Source: J029 sp964482495 (GTDB lineage Bacteria; Planctomycetota; UBA1135). Taken from it: a DNA stretch of 64,000 bases. The position numbers and the translations under genes were made by a program. The stretch's first letter is position 1, and each line of letters starts with the position of its first letter. The stretch covers positions 34,108 to 98,107 of the forward strand of contig CAYZXS010000010.1 of the NCBI GenBank assembly GCA_964482495.1, written 5' to 3'. Below the pieces are notes generated by a model. It was not told where the DNA came from, did not search any database, and worked only from the letters and a program-made list of their open reading frames with translations. Positions 50,439 to 58,326 of the stretch are shown here, in pieces.

Positions 50439-50899
50439 GGCGGCTCCTCCTGGTGGTGATGATCGTGGCGTCCGGTGTCCTGAGCGGCTGCGCCAGCGGC
50501 GGGCCGGGGCACCTCGAGCGGTCCTGCCCAGAGCCCCCTGGGCCGACGCTGGCCGGGCCGGTGCTCTGGGGCGTCGTCCTCCACCCCTCCGGCGCCCCGC
50601 TGGCCGGCGTCGAGGTGACCGCCCACGGCGGCTTCGCCACCCGCTGGCCGCTGGCTTCGACCCGCACCGACGCGGAGGGCCGCTACCGCTTCGAGGGCGT
50701 CGAGGGCTCCCGCATCCTCGACGAGGAGCGCGACGTCTGGGACCTGTACGTCGGCGTCTGCGTCGGATCGGTCTCGAGCGGCAACCCGGCCGCGTTCCTG
50801 CCCTGGAAGGACGTCCGGGTGCCGCAGGACCCGGGAACCGTGGTGCGGCTGGACTTCGTCTTCGACCCGGAGTCGGTGCCGGCGGAGCGCCGGGGCTGA
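50435..50899 (+). CDS. Lipoprotein with carboxypeptidase-regulatory-like domain
   Basis: A 154-residue lipoprotein (lipobox 'VLSGC', Cys19). The domain 'GPVLWGVVLHPSGAPLAGVE' and 'TRTDAEGRYRFEGVEGSRI' is a carboxypeptidase-regulatory-like beta-sandwich, a fold often used in adhesion or surface proteins. The ATG overlaps the galactokinase TGA. Function unknown. Confidence 0.82.
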   Translation: MRRLLLVVMIVASGVLSGCASGGPGHLERSCPEPPGPTLAGPVLWGVVLHPSGAPLAGVEVTAHGGFATRWPLASTRTDAEGRYRFEGVEGSRILDEERDVWDLYVGVCVGSVSSGNPAAFLPWKDVRVPQDPGTVVRLDFVFDPESVPAERRG

Positions 50900-50915
50900 G
50901 CGCGGCGGCCCTTGC

Positions 50916-50921
50916 TAGGCT
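50916..50921 (+). promoter_or_regulatory. Candidate -10 box TAGGCT, leaderless 50928 gene
   Basis: TAGGCT-GGGGGC-ATG: six-base spacing to the ATG at 50928. The G-rich spacer could also resemble a weak ribosome site, so this assignment is not unique. Confidence 0.45.
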
Positions 50922-50927
50922 GGGGGC

Positions 50928-51491
50928 ATGACCGCCGCCAAGAAGATCGCCGGGGTCGGCGAGGCCGCCGTGCGCGAGGCCACCGGCGCCGGCTGGTCGG
51001 ACTGGCTTGCCCGGCTCGACGCCGCCGGCGCCGCCGCCTGGAGCCACCGCGACATCGCCCGCTGGCTCGGGGCCGAGTTCCCCGCGATCGGCGGCTGGTG
51101 GGCGCAGACGATCACCGTCGGCTTCGAGCAGGAGCGCGGCCTGCGGAAGAAGCACCAGCAAGGCCGGGGCTACAGCGCCAACTCCAGCCGCACCCTGCGC
51201 GCTCCCGCCGCCGCCGCCTTCGACGCCTGGAAGGACGGCCGCCGCCGCCGCGGCTGGCTGCCCGGCGCGCCGCTCGAGCTGCGCACCGCGACCCGGCCCA
51301 AGTCGCTGCGCTACACCTGGACCGACGACGGCAGCACCGTGGCGGTGTGGATCGAGGGTCTCGGGCCGGGCAAGTGCCGGCTGGCGGTGCAGCAGTCGCA
51401 GCTGCCGCGCCAGGCCGGCGTGGCGCCCGCCAAGCGCCGCTGGTCCGAGGCGCTGGACCGACTCGAGGCCCGGCTCGAAGGCGCCGGTTGA
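50928..51491 (+). CDS. DUF4287/SRPBCC-like protein
   Basis: A 187-residue protein. The N-terminal half resembles a DUF4287-type helical domain ('VREATGAGWSDWLARLDAAG', 'WSHRDIARWLGAEFP'), followed by a beta-rich part with 'YTWTDDGSTVAVWIEGLGPG' similar to SRPBCC/AHSA1 domains. Together this matches a known two-part family with unknown role, seen next to other SRPBCC genes. Cytoplasmic. Confidence 0.72.
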   Translation: MTAAKKIAGVGEAAVREATGAGWSDWLARLDAAGAAAWSHRDIARWLGAEFPAIGGWWAQTITVGFEQERGLRKKHQQGRGYSANSSRTLRAPAAAAFDAWKDGRRRRGWLPGAPLELRTATRPKSLRYTWTDDGSTVAVWIEGLGPGKCRLAVQQSQLPRQAGVAPAKRRWSEALDRLEARLEGAG

Positions 51492-51522
51492 CCCGGGCGC
51501 GCTGCCGGCCGACCATCGGCCC

Positions 51523-52341
51523 ATGCGCATCGCCCTGGTCCAGCAGCCGGCCGGCCCCGACCGCCAAGCCAACCTCGAGCGCGGCCTGGCCGCGGCCCGC
51601 CGCGCCGCCGCCGACGGCGCCGGCTTGGTGGCCTTCGCCGAGCTCGCCTTCGACCGCTTCTGGCCCCAGCGGCCGGCCGAGGGCGACCCGCGCCACCTGG
51701 CCGAGCCGGTTCCTGGTCCGACCACTGAGGCCTTCGCCGCCGTCGCGCGCGAGCTGGGCGTGGTGGTGGTGCTCAACCTCTACGAGCGCGACGGCGAGCG
51801 CGCCTTCGACAGCAGCCCGGTGATCGACGCCGACGGCGCCCTGCTCGGGGTGACGCGCATGGTGCACATCACCGATTACCCGCTCTTCCACGAGCGCGGG
51901 TACTACGCCCCGGGCGACCGCGGCGCGCCGGTCTACGACACCGCCGCCGGCAAGGTCGGCGTCGCCATCTGCTACGACCGCCACTACCCCGAGTACTTCC
52001 GGGCCCTGACGCTGGCCGGCGCCGAGCTCGTGGTGGTGCCGCAGGCGGGCGCCGTGGGGGAGTGGCCTGAGGGGCTCTACGAGGCCGAGATGCGCGTCGC
52101 CGCCTTCCAGAACGGCTGCTTCGTGGCGCTCTGCAACCGCGTCGGACCCGAGGAGGCGCTGGAGTTCGCGGGCGAGTCCTTCGTCTGCGACCCGGCCGGG
52201 GTGGTGCTCGCCCGCGCCGGCAGCGGCACCGAGGAGGTCCTCGCCGCCGAGCTCGACCTAGGCGCCTGCGCCGCGTCGCACGCGCGGACGCTGTTCCTGC
52301 GCGACCGCCGCCCGGAGCTCTACGGCGACTGGCTGGGCTGA
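51523..52341 (+). CDS. Carbon-nitrogen hydrolase (nitrilase superfamily)
   Basis: A 272-residue nitrilase-fold amidase. Catalytic Glu is in 'FAELAFD' and catalytic Cys in 'VGVAICYDRHYPE'. The segment that normally holds the catalytic Lys ('RKxHI' in N-carbamoylputrescine amidases) reads 'TRMVHITDYP', so the Lys appears to be replaced. 'VPQAGAVGEWPEGLYEAEMR' and 'CNRVG' are typical of this group. Substrate unknown; it could be an active subgroup using another base, or a reduced-activity relative. Confidence 0.87.
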   Translation: MRIALVQQPAGPDRQANLERGLAAARRAAADGAGLVAFAELAFDRFWPQRPAEGDPRHLAEPVPGPTTEAFAAVARELGVVVVLNLYERDGERAFDSSPVIDADGALLGVTRMVHITDYPLFHERGYYAPGDRGAPVYDTAAGKVGVAICYDRHYPEYFRALTLAGAELVVVPQAGAVGEWPEGLYEAEMRVAAFQNGCFVALCNRVGPEEALEFAGESFVCDPAGVVLARAGSGTEEVLAAELDLGACAASHARTLFLRDRRPELYGDWLG

Positions 52342-52372
52342 TCCCGGCCGCCCGCCGACCGCGGCGGAGGAG

Positions 52373-52378
52373 TAGGAT
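52373..52378 (+). promoter_or_regulatory. Candidate -10 box TAGGAT before the GH172 gene
   Basis: TAGGAT lies seven bases before the ATG at 52386. Confidence 0.4.
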
Positions 52379-52385
52379 CTGCCGC

Positions 52386-54042
52386 ATGAGGCGAACGCGC
52401 GCGCGGTGGGCGGCCCTGGTCGGGCTGCTGTTCCTGGCGCTGGCCGGCCGAGCGCCGGCGCAGCAGGTCGACTTCGAATCCCTGCTCCACGAGATGGTGG
52501 CGCGCGACCGGATCGCGACCTGGCCGGACCCGGAGTACCGCTGCGTCCAGGCCTCGAGCTACGACCGCGACTCGGTGGCGCCGGACCAGCCGGGCTGGTT
52601 CGCCAACTGGGACCGGAGCCAGTTCCTGCGGGTCGAGGAGCGCGACGGCCGCAAGGAGTACGTGATGATGGAGGACGACGGCCCCGGCGCCGTGGTCCGC
52701 TTCTGGGCCACCTGGCACGGGCCGAAGGGCGGTCCGTTCTCGAACGGGACGCTGCGCTTCTACTTCGACGGCGAGGAGCAGGCCGAGATCGAGGGCCCGA
52801 TCGCCGACCTGATCAGCGGCGGCGCGCTGGTGGGGGAGCCCTTCAGCTCCTCGGTGTCCCCCGAGACCGACTACGCCCGGCGCGGCCACAACCTCTACCT
52901 GCCGATCCCGTACGCCAAGGGCTGCAAGATCACCTACTCAACCGACGTGCCCGTGGACCGCGGCGCCAAGGAGGGGGAGGCGCTCTACTATCAGATCAAC
53001 TACCGGCGTTACNNNNNNNNNNNNNNNNNNNNNNNNNNNNNNNNNNNNNNNNNNNNNNNNNNNNNNNNNNNNNNNNNNNNNNNNNNNNNNNNNNNNNNNN
53101 NNNNNNNNNNNNGGCGGCAAGGGAATGGACGGCGGCGGCGCCTTCGACGTCAACTACCTGACGGCCGAGGGGCGCGGGGTCTTCGTTGGGGACACCCTCA
53201 GCATCTTCAACGGCGCCGCCTCCTGGTGGGGCGAGGGCGACGAGAAGATCTGGGTCGACGGCGAGGCCTTCCCGTCGCACTTCGGCACCGGAACCGAGGA
53301 CTACTACGGCTACGCCTGGTGCCGGCCCGAGACCTTCGCGACGCCCTTCCACGCCCAGCCGAGCGGCGCCGGCAACCTGGCCGTGGGCGCCTCGACCAAC
53401 TCGCGCTACCGGCTGCTCGACGGCATCCCCTTCCGCGAGCGCTTCCAGTTCGACATGGAGCTGTGGCACTGGGCCGGCACGGGCATGGACTACGCCCCCG
53501 CGACCTTCTGGTACGCCCGCCCCGGCGCCAAGAGCAACGTCGCGCCCGACCCCGAGGCCGCGGCGCGGCCGGTGTCCCGGCAGCGCGGCGACGTGGTCGA
53601 GGTGTTCCGGGTCCCCGGCGCCCTCGAAGGCGAGAGCTTCGAGGTCCTGGAGCGCGGCGGCGGCCGCACCGAGGTCCAGGACGTGCCGCAGTTCCGCTGG
53701 AGCAACGACCAGCAGCTGTGGTGGATCGACGGCGCCCCCGGCGACCACCTCGAGCTCGGCTTCGACGCCCCCGCCGCCGGCCGCTACCGCGTCGTCGCTC
53801 GCCTCACCCGCGCCAACGACTACGGCGTCCTGAAGCTGGCCCTGAACGGCGCCCCGGCGGGGGAGTGGGACCGCTACCACCCCTCGGTCGAGACCACCGA
53901 GGTCGAGCTGGGCGTCTTCGAACTGCGGAAGAAGGGGAACCGATTGCGCGTCGAGATCGTAGGCCGCAACGAGCAGGCGCTGCCGCGGCACATGTTCGGC
54001 CTCGACGCCCTGCTGCTCTCCGACCCCGAGGAAGCCCGATGA
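52386..54042 (+). CDS. DUF2961/GH172-type glycoside hydrolase, exported, broken by a gap
   Basis: A signal peptide (to about 'GRAPAQQ') precedes a DUF2961 region. The part before the gap (52386-53012) reads to 'LYYQINYRRY'. The part after it (from 53113) reads 'GGAFDVNYLTAEGRGVFVGD' and 'FPSHFGTGTEDYYGYAWC', the conserved core, then a C-terminal beta domain ('RYRVVARLTRANDYGVLKLA'). DUF2961 is now GH172, which includes alpha-D-fructofuranosidases and arabinofuranosidases. The two parts are in different frames across the 100 N, so the gap length is not real. Total length cannot be given. Confidence 0.85.
53013..53112. other. Assembly gap (100 N) inside the GH172 gene
   Basis: Exactly 100 N. 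Unlike the gap at 48483, the flanks show no duplication. The frame changes by one across it, so unknown coding sequence is missing and 100 is a placeholder. Confidence 0.85.
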
Positions 54043-54347
54043 AGCGACTCCTGACCGCCCTGCTGCTCCTGCCCCTGTCCGCCTGCATCATCGATGCCAG
54101 CCCGAACGACTCCTGGACGGACGAGATCTACCGCGAGGCCGAGGCGGAGGTCGAGGTCCAGGTGGTCGCCCTGCAGCACGCCGTCGCCCACGGCTTGGCC
54201 GGAATCCTCGCCGAGAGCCTGTCGCACCTGGACTCCTTCAAGGTCGTCCCCGATGCCCGCACCAACTCGCTGCTGCTGACTGGCACCGAGGGAGAGCTGG
54301 GGAAGGCCAAGGACCTGATCGCCACCCTGGACGTGCCCGGGCAGTGA
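54039..54347 (+). CDS. Lipoprotein with secretin-N-like module
   Basis: A 102-residue lipoprotein with an imperfect lipobox ('LPLSAC'). The C-terminal 'SFKVVPDARTNSLLLTGTEG' and 'LGKAKDLIATLDVPG' match the short beta-alpha-beta of secretin N-domains (NolW/STN-like). The ATG overlaps the GH172 stop. Possibly a small envelope protein that interacts with a secretion pore. Confidence 0.7.
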   Translation: MKRLLTALLLLPLSACIIDASPNDSWTDEIYREAEAEVEVQVVALQHAVAHGLAGILAESLSHLDSFKVVPDARTNSLLLTGTEGELGKAKDLIATLDVPGQ

Positions 54348-54354
54348 CCGGGCC

Positions 54355-54750
54355 TCAGTCGGCGGCGGCCGGCTGGTAGAGCGCGAAGGCCGCCCCGGCC
54401 GGGTCGCGGAGCACGGCGTAGCTGCCCTGGCCGCCCTGCGCCTGCCGCGGCACGACCACCTCGCCGCCTCGCTGCTCGGCCGCCGCCACCGCCGCGTCGA
54501 GGTCGGGCACGACGATGTAGCTGAGCCAGGCCGCGGGCATGCCGGCGTTGCCCCCGCGGGCGTGGCAGACGCCGCCCACCGGGGAGCCGTCCGAGGCCTT
54601 CATGACGAAGTCGGCGTAGCCGCCCATGTCGTGTTCCTCGGCCTCCCAGCCCGCCACCGCGCAGTAGAAGTCACGCAGCCGCGGCGCGTCCTCGACCGTC
54701 AGGTCGAGCCAGCCGATGCTGCCATGGGGGGGAGTGGGGGATTCGCTCAT
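54355..54750 (-). CDS. VOC-family protein (third)
   Basis: A 131-residue protein with VOC modules: 'GSIGWLDLTVEDAPRLRDFY' and 'WLSYIVVPDLDAAVAAAEQR', ending 'VLRDPAGAAFALYQP'. The pattern matches the common 'predicted lactoylglutathione lyase/enzyme' type often found in secondary metabolism or stress. The start is ATG 54750; the upstream open frame is antisense to the GNAT gene and is excluded. Confidence 0.87.
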   Translation of the reverse strand: MSESPTPPHGSIGWLDLTVEDAPRLRDFYCAVAGWEAEEHDMGGYADFVMKASDGSPVGGVCHARGGNAGMPAAWLSYIVVPDLDAAVAAAEQRGGEVVVPRQAQGGQGSYAVLRDPAGAAFALYQPAAAD

Positions 54751-54757
54751 TGCGTCG

Positions 54758-54763
54758 AGCCTA
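54758..54763 (-). promoter_or_regulatory. Candidate -10 box TAGGCT for the 54750 gene
   Basis: On the minus strand TAGGCT lies seven bases before the ATG at 54750. Confidence 0.4.
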
Positions 54764-54777
54764 GCGGCGGAGCGAAG

Positions 54778-55311
54778 ATGACGGCCATGACGGGACAGCC
54801 CGCGTGGGTGATCCGGCCGGAGCACGATGAGGACCACGAGGCGGTGCGCCGGCTCAACCAGCTGGCCTTCGGCGGGCCCGGCGAAGCCGAGCTGGTCGAC
54901 GCTCTGCGCGCGCACGGCGCCGCCACCCTCTCCCTGGTCGCGCTCGACGCCGACCGGCTGCTGGGCCACATCCTGTTCAGCCCGGTGACCGTCGACGGCG
55001 CAGGCGAGCCCTGGGCGGCGCAAGGCCTGGCGCCGATGGCGGTGCTGCCCGAGCGCCAGAACCGGGGCATCGGCGCCGGCCTGGTCGAGGCCGGCCTGCG
55101 AGCGCTGGCGGCCGCGGGACACGAGGTCGTCTTCGTGCTCGGCCACCCGGCCTACTACCCGCGCTTCGGCTTCCGGCCGGCCCACCCGCTGGGCTTGATG
55201 GACGAATACGGCGCGCCCGACGAGGCCTTCCTGGTGGCCGAGCTGTCCCCCGGAGCCCTGCGCGGCCGCCGCGGCACGGTCCGCTACCGGCCCGAATTCG
55301 CGGTGGTCTGA
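54778..55311 (+). CDS. GNAT-family N-acetyltransferase
   Basis: A 177-residue acetyltransferase: acetyl-CoA loop 'PERQNRGIGAGLVEAGLRAL', followed by 'VVFVLGHPAYYPRFGFRPAH', which is typical of the YhbS-type GNAT. Substrate unknown. The start is ATG 54778 or ATG 54787. It is divergent from the VOC gene 54355-54750 with only 27 bases between starts. Confidence 0.87.
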   Translation: MTAMTGQPAWVIRPEHDEDHEAVRRLNQLAFGGPGEAELVDALRAHGAATLSLVALDADRLLGHILFSPVTVDGAGEPWAAQGLAPMAVLPERQNRGIGAGLVEAGLRALAAAGHEVVFVLGHPAYYPRFGFRPAHPLGLMDEYGAPDEAFLVAELSPGALRGRRGTVRYRPEFAVV

Positions 55312-55321
55312 CCGCGATGAC

Positions 55322-55327
55322 TATCCT
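55322..55327 (+). promoter_or_regulatory. Candidate -10 box TATCCT, leaderless 55334 gene
   Basis: TATCCT-GGGGCC-ATG: six-base spacing to the ATG at 55334. Confidence 0.5.
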
Positions 55328-55333
55328 GGGGCC

Positions 55334-55702
55334 ATGAAGGCCCTCGAGTGGATCCTGCGGCTGGCGGTAGCCGGCGAATTCCTCGGCCACGGGGTCTACG
55401 CCCTGCGCGGCGAGCCCACCTACCTGGCGCTGATCACCGGCACCGTCGGCTGGAGCGAAGAGCTGTCGTTGCGGGCCCTGGTGGTCATCGGCGCCCTCAG
55501 CCTCGGCATCGGCGCCCAGACCCTCTTCAAGCCCTGGCGCCCCTCGTTGCTCTTCGGCGGCATCCTGGCGATGCTGGCCGCCGCCGCCTATCCGCTGGGC
55601 GGCGGCGAGATCTGGTCCTTCCTCGAGCGCTGGCCGAACTGGGCCGCGCCGCTGGCGCTGTGGCTGGTGCTCAGCAAGAGCGGCAAGTCCGACTGGCGCT
55701 GA
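55334..55702 (+). CDS. Small four-helix membrane protein
   Basis: A 122-residue protein with about four hydrophobic segments ('WILRLAVAGEFLGHGVYALR', 'LSLRALVVIGALSLGIGAQT', 'SLLFGGILAMLAAAAYPLGG', 'WAAPLALWLVL'). It resembles DoxX-like membrane proteins in size and layout, but this is not certain. Function unknown. Confidence 0.65.
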   Translation: MKALEWILRLAVAGEFLGHGVYALRGEPTYLALITGTVGWSEELSLRALVVIGALSLGIGAQTLFKPWRPSLLFGGILAMLAAAAYPLGGGEIWSFLERWPNWAAPLALWLVLSKSGKSDWR

Positions 55703-55725
55703 TCCCGCTGGCTCCGAGGCCTGCT

Positions 55726-58269
55726 TTGCGGAAGCTGCTCCTCCTGATCGCCCTCGCCGGCTTGGCCGGGGCGCTGGTCTACCTGCTGGGCGAGGACCCC
55801 ATGGCCGGCGACGGCGCGGGTGGCGACGGCAGGGCTGCCGGGGCAGCGGCCGCCGCCGAGCCGGGACCGATTCCTCCCGCCGCAGCTTCCGGAGCCGCTG
55901 TCTCCGGCGCCGCCGGGGAGACCGGCCGCACCGAGCTCGCCGGCGCGCCGCCCGGCTCGGGTGAGCCGGTGGCGCTGGAGATCCGCAGCGTGGCGATGGA
56001 CGGCTCTGGCCCGGTGCCCGACTGCCCCTTGGTCTTGTTCGATCTCGACCAGGTCGATCAGCATCAGCGCCAGGATCTTGGCGCGCGCGGCGGCCTCTCC
56101 GCCGAGCTGCTGGCGCTCGGCCAGCGCTCGACCACCGACGCCCGCGGCCTGCTGCAGCGCCGCCACGCAGGCGGCGGCCTGGTCGTGATCGCCGCCGACG
56201 CCTTCCAGGGCCTGGCGATCTGGCGCCCGGGCGAAGGCGCCGAGATCGAGCTCCTGGTCGCGCCGCGGCAGAGCCTCCAGGTCCAGGTCCTGGACCACCA
56301 GGGCGCGCCGGCGATCGGCGTGCCGGTGGTGTTGTCCGCCCGCGAGGGCCAGGGCGGCTCCGCCTCAGTGCGCAAGGTCTCGCGCCCGCCCGACGGCGTG
56401 GCGGTCTTTCTCGACTTCGGCCTGTTTCGCGCCGCCCTGACCGACCAGGAGCAGGCCTTCGCCGCCGCCGCCCTGGCCGCGCCCGAGCCCGCGTGGGCGC
56501 CCTTCCCGCTCGAGCAGCCGCCCGACCAGCCGGTGGTTCTGCGGCTGCCTCCGACCGGGGAGCTGGTGGTGCAGCTGCGCGGCGCCGGCGCCGCGCGCCG
56601 ATGCACCTTGGCGCCGCTGCCGGGGGAGGGCGACCGCCGACCGTTCCTGGCCTTCGGCGGCGTCAACGAGCCCGTCGTCGACGGCCAGGCGCTGTTCCGG
56701 CACGTGCCGCTCGGGTTGCGCTACCGGGCCACCCTCGACCTCGAGGGCTACAGCGGCAGCGTCAGCGGTGACGGCGCCGGGCCGGCGGCCCCGGGCGAGC
56801 GCGTCGAGCTGGTCGTCGACCTGGGCGCCGGCACGACCTTCACCGGCACCCTGCTCCAGGAGGACGGCTCACCGGGGCGCGCCGGCCGCTGGCGATATCA
56901 GCTGCGCGCGGGCTCCGGCAGCAGCTTCGGCGCCCCGTTCGAGGTCGCGGAGGGCGGCCGCTTCCAGCTGCGCCTCCCGGCGAAGCCGGCCGCCTGGGCG
57001 CTGTCGGCCCTGGAGGTCGAAGCGGCGCCGCGCACCATCCGGCCGGGCGTCGGCCCCGAACTGGCCGTCGCGCGCGTGGCGCTGGCGGGCCGCTACCCCC
57101 CCGGCGTGCACGAGCTGGGCGAGCTGCGCCTGGCGCCGGTCCCGGTGCTCGTCGCCGGCCGCGCGGTCGACGGCGCCGGCGAGCCGGTCGCCGGGGCGGT
57201 GCTCCGGGCGGAGTTCCTGGAGCTGCGCAGCGATGACTTCGGCGAGGTCTGGCAGCAAGTGGACCACGAGCGCCAGGTCACCGGCCCGAACGGCCGGTTC
57301 CGGATCCAGGCTCGGACGCCGGCCGGCGAGCTGCGGCTGCGGGCCCAGAAGTCCGGCAGCTTCCAGGAGCAGCCGGTGGCCTTCGCCGCCGGGGAGCCGG
57401 CGCTCGAGGTCGAGTTGCTGCAGGCCGGGGAGATCGTGATGGAGGTGCTGCTGCCTGAGGGCTTCGGCGCCCAGGAGCTGGAGGCCATCGCCCAGCGGCA
57501 GAACGACCCGAGCCAGCGCTGGAGCGGCCAGCCGCCCTTCGGCGGCGGTGAGGAGCTGCTGTGGCGCGACCTCCCGCCCGGCGTCTACGAGCTGGAGCTC
57601 TCCCTGCGCGGCTTGGAGCAGCCGGTGGAGCTGCGCGGCGGCTTGGTGGTGCGCGGCGGCGAGACCACGCGCGCCGCTCGTGCCGACCTGCGCCAGCGGG
57701 TGTTCCCGCTCCACATCACGGTGCTCGACGAAGCGGGCGCCGGCATGGCGCGGATGGCCTCGGTGATGCGGGTCAGCCTCGACGGCATGGGGGCCCGCGG
57801 CGGCTTCCGCCCCGTCGACGACCGACGCTTCTCGATCCCGGCCCTGGCGCTGGCGCCGCGCGACTACCTGGTGCAGGCGAGCGGCTACCGGCCGGTGCTG
57901 CTGCGCGAGCTGCTGGGCGACGTCGAGGTGGTGATGCGTCTGATCCAGCCGACCCGGCTGCGCCTGCCGGACCCGCTGCCGGCGCCGGATCCCGGTCTCG
58001 ACCTGCGCGTCACCTTGCGGCGCCGGACCGACGGTGGCGCGTCGGTCAGCCAGGGCCGGATCGTGGTGCCGCTCGAGGGTGAGCTGGTCCCCGGCGGCGA
58101 ACTCACCGCCGCCTTCGAGGTCTCCGGCCGCTACCAGTTCTTCTGGACCTACTCCCGCCAGGTGGACGGCGCCACCGAGTTGCTCGGCTCGCTGGTGAGC
58201 GAATTCGAGGTCCGCGAGGAGGATCACGGCGGCGTCATCGCGCTGCCGCCGGCGGTGGCCCTGGATTGA
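55726..58269 (+). CDS. Large anchored protein with carboxypeptidase-regulatory-like repeats
   Basis: An 847-residue protein. Start TTG 55726 gives an N-terminal membrane anchor ('KLLLLIALAGLAGALVYLLG'); the next in-frame ATG (55801) would remove it. The rest is a low-complexity Ala/Gly/Pro segment, then several beta-sandwich modules with the pattern 'VLVAGRAVDGAGEPVAGAVL ... GRFRIQ', as in carboxypeptidase-regulatory-like domains. Such chains are typical extracytoplasmic proteins of Planctomycetota with no known catalytic role. Confidence 0.8.
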   Translation: MRKLLLLIALAGLAGALVYLLGEDPMAGDGAGGDGRAAGAAAAAEPGPIPPAAASGAAVSGAAGETGRTELAGAPPGSGEPVALEIRSVAMDGSGPVPDCPLVLFDLDQVDQHQRQDLGARGGLSAELLALGQRSTTDARGLLQRRHAGGGLVVIAADAFQGLAIWRPGEGAEIELLVAPRQSLQVQVLDHQGAPAIGVPVVLSAREGQGGSASVRKVSRPPDGVAVFLDFGLFRAALTDQEQAFAAAALAAPEPAWAPFPLEQPPDQPVVLRLPPTGELVVQLRGAGAARRCTLAPLPGEGDRRPFLAFGGVNEPVVDGQALFRHVPLGLRYRATLDLEGYSGSVSGDGAGPAAPGERVELVVDLGAGTTFTGTLLQEDGSPGRAGRWRYQLRAGSGSSFGAPFEVAEGGRFQLRLPAKPAAWALSALEVEAAPRTIRPGVGPELAVARVALAGRYPPGVHELGELRLAPVPVLVAGRAVDGAGEPVAGAVLRAEFLELRSDDFGEVWQQVDHERQVTGPNGRFRIQARTPAGELRLRAQKSGSFQEQPVAFAAGEPALEVELLQAGEIVMEVLLPEGFGAQELEAIAQRQNDPSQRWSGQPPFGGGEELLWRDLPPGVYELELSLRGLEQPVELRGGLVVRGGETTRAARADLRQRVFPLHITVLDEAGAGMARMASVMRVSLDGMGARGGFRPVDDRRFSIPALALAPRDYLVQASGYRPVLLRELLGDVEVVMRLIQPTRLRLPDPLPAPDPGLDLRVTLRRRTDGGASVSQGRIVVPLEGELVPGGELTAAFEVSGRYQFFWTYSRQVDGATELLGSLVSEFEVREEDHGGVIALPPAVALD

Positions 58270-58314
58270 CCGGGAGCGCCTGAGCCGGCGCTGGACCGGC
58301 GCCCGCGCGCGGTC

Positions 58315-58320
58315 CAGACT
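58315..58320 (+). promoter_or_regulatory. Candidate -10 box CAGACT, leaderless 58327 gene
   Basis: CAGACTGGCGCCATG differs in one base from the sequence before the VOC gene at 19526, with the same six-base spacer. The first T of the hexamer is replaced by C. Confidence 0.4.
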
Positions 58321-58326
58321 GGCGCC

